Shown here: piece after piece, positions 17,837-25,552 of the stretch
How the letters are laid out: the number at the start of each line of letters is the position of its first letter
How positions within the stretch are numbered: the stretch's first letter is position 1
Assembly (NCBI GenBank): GCA_963663135.2
Contig: CAXXRM010000005.1
Coordinates: forward strand, 186,001 to 250,000
Direction of reading: 5' to 3'
Source: Io17-Chloro-G2 sp963663135
GTDB taxonomy: Bacteria; Chloroflexota; Dehalococcoidia; Lucifugimonadales; UBA3495
Length of the DNA: 64,000 nt
Program-made: the position numbers and the translations under genes
The notes under the pieces: model-generated
Seen by the model: the letters and a program-made list of their open reading frames with translations, nothing else
What the model was told of the DNA's origin: nothing
Database searches by the model: none

Positions 17837-18592
17837 CTATTTCCTGGCTTCGTAGCCGCGGGGTGTGATCATGCTTCCGCTGTGGACGTAGGACGTGGAG
17901 TTCCCCACTACCACGGTGGTGACCATGTCAATTTCCGGGTAGTGGTCTTGCAGGCCGGCCAGATCGGTGATGGTCACATTCTGGCTCGCCCGGTAGGCGT
18001 CCTTCACAATGCCCACCGGCGTGGAACCAGGTCTGTGCCCCATCAGGATGCGCCGGGCTTCCAGCAGTTGCCACTGGCGCCTGCGACTTCTCGGGTTGTA
18101 CAAGGCCACCACAAAATCGCCGCCGGCCGCCGCCTCCAGGCGTAAGCGGATGGTCTGCCAGGGGGTCATCAGGTCGCTCAGGCTGATGGCGCAGAAGTCC
18201 TGCATCAGCGGGGAGCCCAATAGCGACGCGGCGGCCTGCATGGCTGAGATCCCCGGGACCGACTCCACCCTGGGGGCCTGGCCGTCCCAGTTGCGGTCGG
18301 TCAGCACCTGAAACACCGGACCGGACATTCCGTAAACCCCAGGGTCCCCCGAGGACACGACGGCCACGCTGTGGCCAGCCTCGGACAGTTCCACCGCCCT
18401 GACGGCCCTCTCCAACTCCTGCCCCAGTTCCATGGATATGATCTCTTTTCCATCAAGCAGGCTGCCGGCCTGTTCGATGTATCCCCGGAAACCCACCACA
18501 GTATCGCTTTGCCGGATGGCCTCAACCGCTTGCGGCGACATTAACCCCAGGTCTCCGGGACCCAGCCCAACCAGGTAGAGAACACCGCTCAT
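17837..18592 (-). CDS. cbiH: Cobalt-precorrin-3B C17-methyltransferase
   Basis: 251 aa from the ATG at 18592 (MSGVLYLVGLGPGDLGLMSP). It has the SAM-binding GLGPGD, SSGDPGVYGMSG and VESVPGISAMQAAASLLGSPLMQDFCAISLSD blocks of the CobJ/CbiH family, and LYNPRSRRRQWQL towards the C-terminus. The enzyme methylates C17 and contracts the corrin ring. An upstream TTG at 18628 would start inside the terminal repeat of the neighbouring MITE and is rejected. The gene is bracketed by two MITE copies, one filling nearly all of the gap to cbiG, so expression from the operon promoter may be altered. It is the last gene of the operon. Confidence 0.93.
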   Translation of the reverse strand: MSGVLYLVGLGPGDLGLMSPQAVEAIRQSDTVVGFRGYIEQAGSLLDGKEIISMELGQELERAVRAVELSEAGHSVAVVSSGDPGVYGMSGPVFQVLTDRNWDGQAPRVESVPGISAMQAAASLLGSPLMQDFCAISLSDLMTPWQTIRLRLEAAAGGDFVVALYNPRSRRRQWQLLEARRILMGHRPGSTPVGIVKDAYRASQNVTITDLAGLQDHYPEIDMVTTVVVGNSTSYVHSGSMITPRGYEARK

Positions 18593-18615
18593 TGGATCAG
18601 GCCCATGGAACATTG

Positions 18616-18957
18616 CAGGGTCTTTCAATTGTCATCAAATCCCCCCGTCACTCTTGCCGCAGCGGGAATCCAGAGCCCTGGTTCTGCGCCAAGACGGTTA
18701 TGCCAGGTTGGACGCGCCGGGTGGACAGGACGACGTCTCACTTGGACCACTCCTGCATACTCGCACCAGGTTGGATTGGAGAAAGGGTTTTGGATTCCTG
18801 CTGCGGCGAGAATGACGGGCGTAGTAGACAAAAGGGCTTCTGGATTCCCGCTGCGGCGAGAATGACGGGAGGTAGGCGCGATTGGATAAAAGGCCATTCA
18901 TGGGTATGAAGATGACCTATTTTCATAATAATGGCGGGGGACAATTGAAAGACCCTG
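18616..18957. mobile_element. MITE-like element, copy 2, with perfect 18-bp terminal inverted repeats
   Basis: 342 bp. CAGGGTCTTTCAATTGTC (18616-18633) is the exact reverse complement of GACAATTGAAAGACCCTG (18940-18957). Flanks are TGGAACATTG (18606-18615) and TGGAGCATTG (18958-18967), a 10-bp target duplication with one change. Inside: one forward 32-bp repeat (18647-18678) and two inverted copies (18785-18816, 18834-18866). The core is homologous, in reverse orientation, to the core of the copy at 27862. It fills the gap between cbiG and cbiH. Confidence 0.9.
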
Positions 18958-19027
18958 TGGAGCATTGTGCGAAATTCGGCGGCCATGCCGGTGGCCATGA
19001 TCGTGACAAGGCTAAGTGTTGGCGGCA

Positions 19028-20182
19028 TCAAGAGAAGACCCGGCGGGCGACTGCAACCGTGGCCCCGGCGGACTTTTGCTTGGCCACCAACAGCCGGTTG
19101 GCGCCCGACGCCAGCAGGGCCGCCGGCTCCGCCACTCCCGCCACTCCCACAAGGCGTTGGGGAGCAGGCGACGGGGTTGGAGCGAAACCCGGTATGGTTT
19201 TGCCGGCCATTTGAAAGGCAGGCTGGCAGAAATCCTCATCCCGCCGTTCAAAAACGTCGTTGAGTTGCCCCGTGGTGAAACAGCGCACCGGCACGCCCAA
19301 CTTGGCGGCGAGTTCCAGGATTCCCGGCTCTTCCCGTTTCAGGTCGGCGGTAGCGATGACGGACAAACATTGCAGGGCCAGGCCATTCTCATCAAGTGTG
19401 GATGCCAAAAGGTCTTCAAGCTCCGAAGCAGGGACCCCTTTGCGGCAACCCATCCCTGCCACCAGGCTGTATGGTCGAAAAACCACGACCGGTGAACCCC
19501 CGCCGGCTGCGGAGTATTCAGCGGCAATTCGTGCCGCGTCGGAAACCAGCAACGCGGACGCGCAGCCTGAGGAAGCCAGGTCATCCAGGCTGGAGTACAC
19601 CCGGAGGTTGTCCGGCAAGGGGCGGCCAGTTGGCCACCATCCGGGCTCTCCCGCTTCCTGGTATAGGCCCACCGGCTCGCCGTTGATCATTGCCGCGCTG
19701 GCCCTGGTAACCGTCTGGGGGTCGGCCTCCACTCGCCACCCGAATTCTTCGCCCAGCAGGTCCACGGCCAAGGAACCCATGACGTGGGAGGCTGAGGTGA
19801 TCACCGGTGTCGCATTGAGAGCGGAGGCTACCTTTCCGGCCAGGGCGTCGGCGCCCCCGGTATGGCCGGAAACCAAGCTAACGGCGAATCTCCCGCCGTC
19901 GTCCACGCACACGACCGCCGGGTCTTGATGCTTGTCTTCCAGCCGTTGGGCCACCAGCCGCACCGCCGCTCCCACGGGCATAAAAAGGACCAACTGCTGG
20001 CAGCTTTCAAACGCGTGTTGTACCAACGGCCGCACCGGCAGATCGAAGGGCGTGGCGTTTTCCCCGTCCCGGATAAACCGGCGGTCCAGGTACAGGGTTG
20101 CGTCAGCGTCGAAAGACGTCAGCAGAGAACGCGCCAGTTCCGATCCCCGGCGGGAGATGGCAATGATGGCGGTCTTGCTCAT
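19028..20182 (-). CDS. cbiG: Cobalt-precorrin-5A hydrolase
   Basis: 384 aa, the full length of CbiG. The N-terminal part has LVLFMPVGAAVRLVAQRLEDKHQDPAVVCVDDGGRFAVSLVSGHTGGAD, the family's hallmark block. A central linker region and a C-terminal CobE-like domain follow (VAGMGCRKGVPASELEDLLASTLDENGL, LKREEPGILELAAKLGVPVRCF). CbiG opens the lactone ring of cobalt-precorrin-5A, releasing acetaldehyde, in the anaerobic B12 route. The gene follows cbiF with a 23-bp gap; a MITE separates it from cbiH downstream. Confidence 0.94.
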   Translation of the reverse strand: MSKTAIIAISRRGSELARSLLTSFDADATLYLDRRFIRDGENATPFDLPVRPLVQHAFESCQQLVLFMPVGAAVRLVAQRLEDKHQDPAVVCVDDGGRFAVSLVSGHTGGADALAGKVASALNATPVITSASHVMGSLAVDLLGEEFGWRVEADPQTVTRASAAMINGEPVGLYQEAGEPGWWPTGRPLPDNLRVYSSLDDLASSGCASALLVSDAARIAAEYSAAGGGSPVVVFRPYSLVAGMGCRKGVPASELEDLLASTLDENGLALQCLSVIATADLKREEPGILELAAKLGVPVRCFTTGQLNDVFERRDEDFCQPAFQMAGKTIPGFAPTPSPAPQRLVGVAGVAEPAALLASGANRLLVAKQKSAGATVAVARRVFS

Positions 20183-20205
20183 GGCCGGTCCTGGTGGACG
20201 CAGAG

Positions 20206-21108
20206 CTACGTCTCGTTAGCGGCAACCGCAGGTTCCTTGGATTCGGGGGATGCCGTGGCTTTCGGGGATGCCTTGGCCCTGGTGGCCCTCTTGGCGCGTT
20301 TTTCGCTCGTTCGGTAGAGGTGGGTGTAGTCTTGGGAGTAGAGATGAGACGTGGCCACCTCTTCATCTTGGCCGGGTGAAACGCTGGTCAGAGTTTCGTC
20401 GAGGGCCGGACCAACCAGTATCAGGGCCTGCAGGGTGATCTTGGCCTCCCTTACCTTGCGGGCGATGTTGGCCAGGGTCCCCCTGATGACCTTCTCTTCA
20501 GGCCATCCGACCCGGTAGACGACCGCCACCGGTGTGTTCTTGGCGTATCCGGCCCCCGTCAACTCCCGCACGATTCGTGGAACTCTGGTGATGCTGAGGA
20601 AGATCACCAGGGTGCAGCCGTGGGTCGCCAGGTCCTCGAGCCGCTCTCCCGGAGGCAGGGAGATCCTTCCCTCCGCCCGGGTCATAATCACCGTTTGGGA
20701 AACCTCCGGAACAGTGAGCTCGGCTTTCAAAATCGCTGCGGCGGCGAAGGCGGAGCTTACACCGGGGATAATTTCGAAGTCGATGCCCTCCTGGTTCAAC
20801 AGGCGCATTTGCTCGAAAACGGCGCCGTAAATCGAGGGGTCGCCGCTCTGTACCCGCGCCACCTTCTTGCCCTGTTTCACCGCTTTAACCATCAGGTCCA
20901 TGATTTGAGGGAGTGTCAGGGTCTTGCTGCCGTGGACCTCCGCACCGGGGCGGGCGAAATCCACCACAGATGGATGGACCAAAGAATCGGCGTAAATCAC
21001 CACGTCGGCGGTTTCGATGATGCGCTTGGCCTTCAGGGTCAGCAACTCCGGGTCTCCGGGGCCGCCGCCCACTATGTATACCTTTCCAAAGTGGTCGGTG
21101 TCAGTCAT
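20206..21108 (-). CDS. cbiF: Cobalt-precorrin-4 C11-methyltransferase
   Basis: 300 aa. Signature blocks: VYIVGGGPGDPELLTLKAKRIIETADVVIYADSLV, ARVQSGDPSIYGAVFEQM and FEIIPGVSSAFAAAAILKAELTVPEVSQTVIMTRAEGR, typical of CobM/CbiF. It transfers a methyl group from SAM to C11 of the ring. After about residue 245 there is a Lys/Ala/Thr-rich tail (KRAKRATRAKASPKATASPESKEPAV) not needed by the family, which is normally around 250 aa. It starts 4 bp from the stop of cbiL, so the two are probably translationally coupled. Confidence 0.94.
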   Translation of the reverse strand: MTDTDHFGKVYIVGGGPGDPELLTLKAKRIIETADVVIYADSLVHPSVVDFARPGAEVHGSKTLTLPQIMDLMVKAVKQGKKVARVQSGDPSIYGAVFEQMRLLNQEGIDFEIIPGVSSAFAAAAILKAELTVPEVSQTVIMTRAEGRISLPPGERLEDLATHGCTLVIFLSITRVPRIVRELTGAGYAKNTPVAVVYRVGWPEEKVIRGTLANIARKVREAKITLQALILVGPALDETLTSVSPGQDEEVATSHLYSQDYTHLYRTSEKRAKRATRAKASPKATASPESKEPAVAANET

Positions 21109-21112
21109 GCTT

Positions 21113-21838
21113 TCACTTCCGAATTATCAGGAGGGAGAAATAGTCCAGGTCTTCGTCGGTCAGTTGCCGAAGGTCGTTGACTACTCTTTCACCGGGGGTT
21201 GAAGCCCGGCGCACGTAGATGCCCTTGCCGGCCAAGCCGAGGGTTTCGAGGTTGGCCAGCGCCGACAACAGCGTGCGATTTACTTTCATCAACACTATGG
21301 TGTCGTAGTTGGCGATGGCCTCTCTCAAATCGTCAATGCCGTAGACTGCCGGGAGAATGGCCAGGCGCTGCCCGTGGGTCACCAGGGGAATCGCCGCGCT
21401 TGCCGCCGCCGCCATAACCGAGGAGACCCCGGGAACGATCTCGACTGGAATCTCCGGGTGGGCCAGGGTAATGTCTTGAAGGATATAGGCGAAGGTGCTG
21501 TAGAGCATGGGGTCGCCTTCGGTGATGAAAGCGACGTCCAGTCCCTGGAGCAGTCGCTGGGCAATGTCCTCGGCTGCATGCCGCCAAACTCCGGCAGCGC
21601 CTTCCGCGTCATCGGTGGGGAAGGTGACCCGCATCGTCTCTTGTTTGGCCGGGTCCAGGAATTGCCGGACTATTTCCAGGGCATAACTATCGCCGCTGGT
21701 CTCCGACTGGGGTGTGCAAATAACTGGGGCTTGCTGCAACACACGCAACGCCTTGAGCGTCAGAAGCTCGGGGTCTCCCGGCCCGACGCCCACGCCATAC
21801 AAGCAACCGGTGCCGCCTTCTCGGTTTGCGGAGGTCAT
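21113..21838 (-). CDS. cbiL: Cobalt-precorrin-2 C20-methyltransferase
   Basis: 241 aa. LYGVGVGPGDPELLTLKALRVLQQAPVICTP, FITEGDPMLYSTFAYIL and VEIVPGVSSVMAAAASAAIPLVTHGQRLAILPA are the CobI/CbiL blocks. It methylates C20 of (cobalt-)precorrin-2, the first corrin-specific step. The gene lies 3 bp after cbiT and 4 bp before cbiF, inside the tight part of the operon. Confidence 0.94.
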   Translation of the reverse strand: MTSANREGGTGCLYGVGVGPGDPELLTLKALRVLQQAPVICTPQSETSGDSYALEIVRQFLDPAKQETMRVTFPTDDAEGAAGVWRHAAEDIAQRLLQGLDVAFITEGDPMLYSTFAYILQDITLAHPEIPVEIVPGVSSVMAAAASAAIPLVTHGQRLAILPAVYGIDDLREAIANYDTIVLMKVNRTLLSALANLETLGLAGKGIYVRRASTPGERVVNDLRQLTDEDLDYFSLLIIRK

Positions 21839-21841
21839 GGC

Positions 21842-22471
21842 CTAATCCTCCCGCCGCCCGGAAACGACGAACACCGGGTTCAGGGACTCCAATCTTACAG
21901 TGCCGTCGGCCATGTCTTTACCTCGGGCGGCTTGTACCATGACCAGGTCCCTGGACAGGCCCAAATCCCGGACCCGGTGGTACGCCCAGTTGGCCCGCTC
22001 CAAAACCGCCAGGTTCATCACAATCCGTCCGCCGGGCTTCAGCCGCGCCGCAGCGAGGTCTAAGATAGCCTCAAGCTTTCCGCCGCTGCCGCCGATGAAG
22101 ACCGAGTCAGGATCTTCCAATTCTTCCAATACTTCCGGGGCTTCCCCAACGACGACCTCAACATTGCCGGAACCCAATTGGGCCACGTTACGCCGCAGGA
22201 GAGGCAGGGATTCCGGGTCCCGCTCAATCGCCAGTACTCTTCCGTCCCTGGCGATCAACCCGGCTTCAATGGAGATGGACCCGGTTCCGGCGCCCACGTC
22301 CCATACCAGGCTGTCGTGTCCCAACCCCAGAGAATACAGGGACACGGCCCTCACTTCCCGCTTGGTGATTTGCCCCCGGAGAGGACGCCGCTGCTCAAAG
22401 GCGTCGTCGGCAAGGCCCAAGACTCGACCGCCGCTCAGGGAAGCGCTGAGTGACGTTGCCTGCCTAGCCAT
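21842..22471 (-). CDS. cbiT: Cobalt-precorrin-6B C15-methyltransferase (decarboxylating)
   Basis: 209 aa. A class I SAM methyltransferase fold with LVWDVGAGTGSISIEAGLIARDGRVLAIERDPE, VFIGGSGGKLEAILDLAAARLKPGGRIVMNLAVLE, matching CbiT. It methylates C15 and decarboxylates the C12 acetate side chain. The N-terminal GLADDAFEQRRPLRGQITKREVRAVSLYSLGLG is typical. The usual partner CbiE (C5-methyltransferase) is not fused and is not found elsewhere in this cluster. It overlaps the end of cbiD by 8 bp, indicating translational coupling. Confidence 0.92.
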   Translation of the reverse strand: MARQATSLSASLSGGRVLGLADDAFEQRRPLRGQITKREVRAVSLYSLGLGHDSLVWDVGAGTGSISIEAGLIARDGRVLAIERDPESLPLLRRNVAQLGSGNVEVVVGEAPEVLEELEDPDSVFIGGSGGKLEAILDLAAARLKPGGRIVMNLAVLERANWAYHRVRDLGLSRDLVMVQAARGKDMADGTVRLESLNPVFVVSGRRED

Positions 22472-23678
22472 TACCGGCTGCGCCCATTTCAGCCGCGCCC
22501 ATTTTAGCTACGAGGGGCACACCCTCCGGCGCGGTTGAAGCCTGTCCTAGTAGGTTGCCTTCAAAGTCGAAACACAGGGTATCTACTATGAGGGCGTCGG
22601 CGTCGGTTTTCAGCAGCTTATGGCTTTCCTGGCAGACCATCTGGCACATGGAGGTAAACACACCCAGCAGGTTATGTGCCTGGGCGATCTCTTGAAAGTG
22701 CCTGGCGCTGCTTGCCTGGCGAATCTCTTCCTGGAGTTCTGGACCAGCTCCCCATTGGGCGGCCAGTGAGGCCAGGAATTCGGTGTCCACGCGGTTTCCC
22801 GCCACGTGAGTGACGAAGTAACCTACGGCCATTTTCGAAAGTTTGCCCACCATTCCCACGTGGGTGGCCCTTTTCACACCCCGCATGGCGCACCGCTTCA
22901 GGGCGGGTCCACTGAAGATGCCGGCCTCAATGTAGGCCATGTCCGGCAGGTCCAGGCGTCGCTTGGCGAAGATTTCACTTTGGGTGCCGGTGGCGAGCAC
23001 CAAGTGGGGCAATTCGTTGCTGGATGCCACGTCGATGGCCAGGTGGACGCTGGCGCGCCAAGCGGCCGTCGAGTAGGGCTGCACAACACCGGTGCTGCCC
23101 AGGATGGAGATGCCGCCCAACACACCGAGGCGTGAGTTGGTGGTCTTGACGGCAATTTCCTCGCCGCCGGGCACCGATATTTCGACAGTGAAGCAGGAGT
23201 CATCGCCGGAACCGTGGGTCTGGGCCGCCTCCAAAACCGATTGAGTTATCATTCGGCGGGGCACGCGGGTTACCGCCGGCAAGCCCACGTCTATGCCCGT
23301 GCCTGGCCTGGTGACTTCGCCCACACCTGGCCCGCGAACGATCCGTACCCTTTCTCCCGGGCCGGCCGACGGGAATGCCGTGACGCAAATTTCAGCGCCG
23401 TGGGTGACATCGGGGTCATCGCCCCCGTCTTTGATCACCGAGCAGAGCACCCGGCCTTGCCCCTGGCTTGGGCCGCGTTCAATCCAATCGCACCGGTGCA
23501 TCGAGAAATTTACATCCCGGCCAACCGGCAGACGGATGCTGACCTCAGAAACATCCTTCCCAGTCAGCAACGCCGTTACCGCCGCCTTGGCCGCGGCCGC
23601 GGCGCAAGACCCGGTGGTGTACCCGGTCCTGAGGGCTTTTCCTCTCACCGTCTGACGGCTGTAATCGCTTTCTACCAT
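22464..23678 (-). CDS. cbiD: Cobalt-precorrin-5B C1-methyltransferase
   Basis: 404 aa from the ATG at 23678 (MVESDYSRQTVRGKALRTGYTTGSCAAAAAKAAVTALLTG); the 55 residues upstream in the same frame are unlike the family and overlap a terminator hairpin. The YTTGSCAAAAAKAA block, the GPGVGEVTRPG stretch and GGISILGSTGVVQPYS are CbiD hallmarks. It methylates C1 in the anaerobic route. It is separated from cbiX by 260 bp that hold a structured leader and terminator-like hairpin, unlike the rest of the operon, so cbiD and the genes after it may be regulated separately. Confidence 0.93.
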   Translation of the reverse strand: MVESDYSRQTVRGKALRTGYTTGSCAAAAAKAAVTALLTGKDVSEVSIRLPVGRDVNFSMHRCDWIERGPSQGQGRVLCSVIKDGGDDPDVTHGAEICVTAFPSAGPGERVRIVRGPGVGEVTRPGTGIDVGLPAVTRVPRRMITQSVLEAAQTHGSGDDSCFTVEISVPGGEEIAVKTTNSRLGVLGGISILGSTGVVQPYSTAAWRASVHLAIDVASSNELPHLVLATGTQSEIFAKRRLDLPDMAYIEAGIFSGPALKRCAMRGVKRATHVGMVGKLSKMAVGYFVTHVAGNRVDTEFLASLAAQWGAGPELQEEIRQASSARHFQEIAQAHNLLGVFTSMCQMVCQESHKLLKTDADALIVDTLCFDFEGNLLGQASTAPEGVPLVAKMGAAEMGAAGNG

Positions 23679-23799
23679 AGCTGCGATTGTGCGTTTTTCA
23701 CCGGTTGAATGAACTTGACCCCGCGTAGACAGTTTAACACGGATTGGCGGGGCGCCGACGGCCTCGGTCAAACCATGGGATTCTCGGCGTAGCGGCCGG

Positions 23800-23847
23800 A
23801 AAAAGCGAGATTGGGGTTGCCTGGGAGAACCCCGCGCCAACATCTCG
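23800..23847 (-). terminator. Intrinsic terminator or attenuator inside the cbi operon, upstream of cbiD
   Basis: On the minus strand CGAGAT (23842-23847) pairs with ATCTCG (23806-23811) and, inside it, GGGGTT pairs with AACCCC (23828-23833 with 23813-23818) around a 9-nt loop. TTTTT follows at 23804-23800. It lies after the cbiX stop and about 120 bp before the cbiD ATG, so it either ends the cbiC-cbiX transcript or attenuates read-through into cbiD. Confidence 0.7.
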
Positions 23848-23869
23848 TCGGATTGAATCCCGGTGAGGA

Positions 23870-23908
23870 GGCCGGTAAGGGAAAATCCTGGATTACATCC
23901 AACCGGCC
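23870..23908 (-). promoter_or_regulatory. Structured RNA leader element upstream of the cbiD attenuator
   Basis: GGCCGGT pairs with ACCGGCC (plus-strand positions 23870-23876 with 23902-23908), enclosing an inner hairpin TGGAT/ATCCA with a 3-nt loop (23889-23893 with 23897-23901). It precedes the terminator hairpin at 23800-23847 on the minus-strand transcript. It has no recognisable B12-box, so it is not an ordinary cobalamin riboswitch. Confidence 0.45.
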
Positions 23909-23938
23909 CCGAATGGACGCCAGCGCCGTTTGGGGTAG

Positions 23939-24868
23939 TTACCCAGGTTCTGCCACAGACTTCCAGGCCTGTTGGACCCGGTGGGCGGCTACCTGGATTA
24001 CCCGTTGGTCGACGCCCAGGGGGGGCGTCACCGAAATGGGGAGGCCCGGATAGGTTTTTCCCACGCGTTCCACGCCGCCGAGCACGTTTCGGCGCAGGAT
24101 CATGCCTGGGAAAAACACGTAGGGGACTACCATCATGCGGGAAACCTGGCGGTTCTCCACCAGTTCAGCGGCGGCGTGGTCCATGGTGGGATCGCCATAG
24201 TGGGACTGGGCCGCAGCCACAGCGTATCCCTCTCCCAACTGCGCTTCCACCATGCCGGCCAGGCGGACCAACCACTCGCAGTCGTCGTACTGGGACTTGG
24301 TGCCGGCCTTGACCAACATTACTCCGGTGAGGTCGGCCGGAGAAGACGGTGGTGGTTCGGGGGCTGGCATTGACCGCAACCGCTCTAACACCAATTCGGC
24401 CATCTCCGGTTCGGAGCCAAACCCTTGCGCCAGGAGGATTTCCAGATCGGGCGTCTCGGTCCGAGCGTCGGCCAGAATTTCGTCGAGTTCCAGGGTTGCG
24501 TGTTTTCCGTTTCCCAGCAGGAAGGGCAGCAAAACCACCTTTTCCAAGCCTTGTTGATGGAGGATTTGCAGGGCCTGGCTGGGGTGGGGTTCGATGAATT
24601 CCAGGCAGGACAACATTACTGTTGCGCCCTGACTTGCCAGGGCATTTTGGAGAAGGCCCACCGCGGTCTGGAGTCCCTGGTTGGTGCCGGTGCAGCCAAG
24701 GCACCAACTTGGCGGATTGGGGCCGTCGTTTTGCCAACTGCAGGAGCACTCGTCCCGGCTGGTGCCTCGTTGACTGCCATGGGCCAGCAATATCACGCCC
24801 CAATCCGGGGTTTCCGGGGCTGGTGTGATCGTCAGACGGGCCGGATCGCCATCCTGGGGCCCGCTCAC
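23939..24868 (-). CDS. cbiX: Sirohydrochlorin cobaltochelatase-like protein (double CbiX domain) with four-Cys insert
   Basis: 309 aa from a GTG at 24868 that overlaps the cbiC stop as GTGA. Two CbiX/SirB-type repeats: the first with VILLAHGS (His30) and LEFIEPHPSQAL, the second from about residue 185 with GVMLVKAG, AAAQSHYGDPTM and VVPYVFFPGM. The chelatase inserts cobalt into sirohydrochlorin to start the anaerobic B12 path. Between HGSQRG and LQTAV of repeat 1 lies an unusual insert with C41-x-C43 and C56-x2-C59, which could bind a metal or Fe-S cluster. The second repeat has Lys where HG is usual (VKAGTKSQ), so only the first may be catalytic. Confidence 0.85.
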   Translation of the reverse strand: MSGPQDGDPARLTITPAPETPDWGVILLAHGSQRGTSRDECSCSWQNDGPNPPSWCLGCTGTNQGLQTAVGLLQNALASQGATVMLSCLEFIEPHPSQALQILHQQGLEKVVLLPFLLGNGKHATLELDEILADARTETPDLEILLAQGFGSEPEMAELVLERLRSMPAPEPPPSSPADLTGVMLVKAGTKSQYDDCEWLVRLAGMVEAQLGEGYAVAAAQSHYGDPTMDHAAAELVENRQVSRMMVVPYVFFPGMILRRNVLGGVERVGKTYPGLPISVTPPLGVDQRVIQVAAHRVQQAWKSVAEPG

Positions 24869-25515
24869 GCCGTCATAGTCCGGGCGGCGAGAATCAACAG
24901 GGCATTGACTGTGGCGGCTGCTGCGGAGCTTCCGCCCCGCCGCCCCTGCACCGTGATGAAAGGCAGGTCGCTGCGTTGGAGTTCCTCTTTGGACTCGGCG
25001 CACGCCACGAAGCCAACGGGCATGCCAATGACCAGGGCAGGCCTGGCGCTGCCCTCTGCCACCAGGTCCAGCAGAGCCAGCAGGGCCGTCGGGGCGTTTC
25101 CAATGGCCACCACCGAGCCTTCCAGCAGCGGCGCTAGCTCCCGGAACGCGGACACAGACCGGGTGGTCTGTTCCTGCTTGGCCCGGTCGGCTACTTCCTG
25201 GGTGTCGATGCGGCAGTCGGTGACGAGACCCTGGCGGGCGAGCAGCGCCTTGGAGATGCCCACCTCCACCATGCGAACGTCGGTCAGAATTCTGGAGCCC
25301 GTTTGGAGAGCCTTGACCCCGGCTTCCAATGCGCCGGGACTAAACCGCACCACCTCGGATATTTGAGGGTCGCCTTCAGCCCGAACGATTCGGCTCACCA
25401 CGAATTTTTCGTCGGCGCTTAGTGTTAGGGAGCCGGGTAGGCTGGCCTCAACCATGCTGAGGCTTTTCCGGTCTATTTCGTCGGGCAGGAGGGCGTATTT
25501 TTGGACTAATGACAC
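24865..25515 (-). CDS. cbiC: Precorrin-8X methylmutase family protein (CbiC/CobH), catalytic His replaced
   Basis: 216 aa, GTG start (MSLVQKYALLPDEIDRKSL). FSPGALEAGVKAL, DVRMVEVGI, SVVAIGNAPTALLALL and ARPALVIGMPVGFVACAESKEEL are clear CbiC/CobH blocks. The family moves the C11 methyl to C12, forming (hydrogeno)cobyrinic acid, using a histidine in an R-hydrophobic-hydrophobic-H-x-x-G block. Here that block reads RIVRAEGD, so Arg45 takes the place of the His. It is the first gene of the cobalamin operon, directly behind a consensus-like promoter, and is coupled to cbiX by a GTGA overlap. Confidence 0.9.
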   Translation of the reverse strand: MSLVQKYALLPDEIDRKSLSMVEASLPGSLTLSADEKFVVSRIVRAEGDPQISEVVRFSPGALEAGVKALQTGSRILTDVRMVEVGISKALLARQGLVTDCRIDTQEVADRAKQEQTTRSVSAFRELAPLLEGSVVAIGNAPTALLALLDLVAEGSARPALVIGMPVGFVACAESKEELQRSDLPFITVQGRRGGSSAAAATVNALLILAARTMTA

Positions 25516-25552
25516 AGTTTGAGCCTGCTAAAGGGGGCCTTGGGCTACGGGG

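Noticed and set aside
18593..18628. TTG start for cbiH 36 bp upstream
   Set aside because: It lies in the terminal repeat of the inserted MITE, and the ATG at 18592 gives the normal family start.
18592..18909. Overlapping short ORFs inside the MITE
   Set aside because: Different frames of palindromic non-coding repeat; no ribosome sites and no shared protein between copies.
17447..18957. Repeated 32-bp motif as a possible CRISPR array
   Set aside because: Repeats occur in both orientations, with irregular spacing and homologous rather than unique sequence between them, and no cas genes are near.
17447..18957. cbiH plus two MITEs as one composite transposon
   Set aside because: Each MITE has its own different target duplication, so they inserted separately.
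23811..24053. Cobalamin riboswitch between cbiX and cbiD
   Set aside because: GCCTGGGAGAACC looks faintly like part of a B12 box but is on the wrong strand, and the core GCCCCCGCAACTGT-type block is absent.
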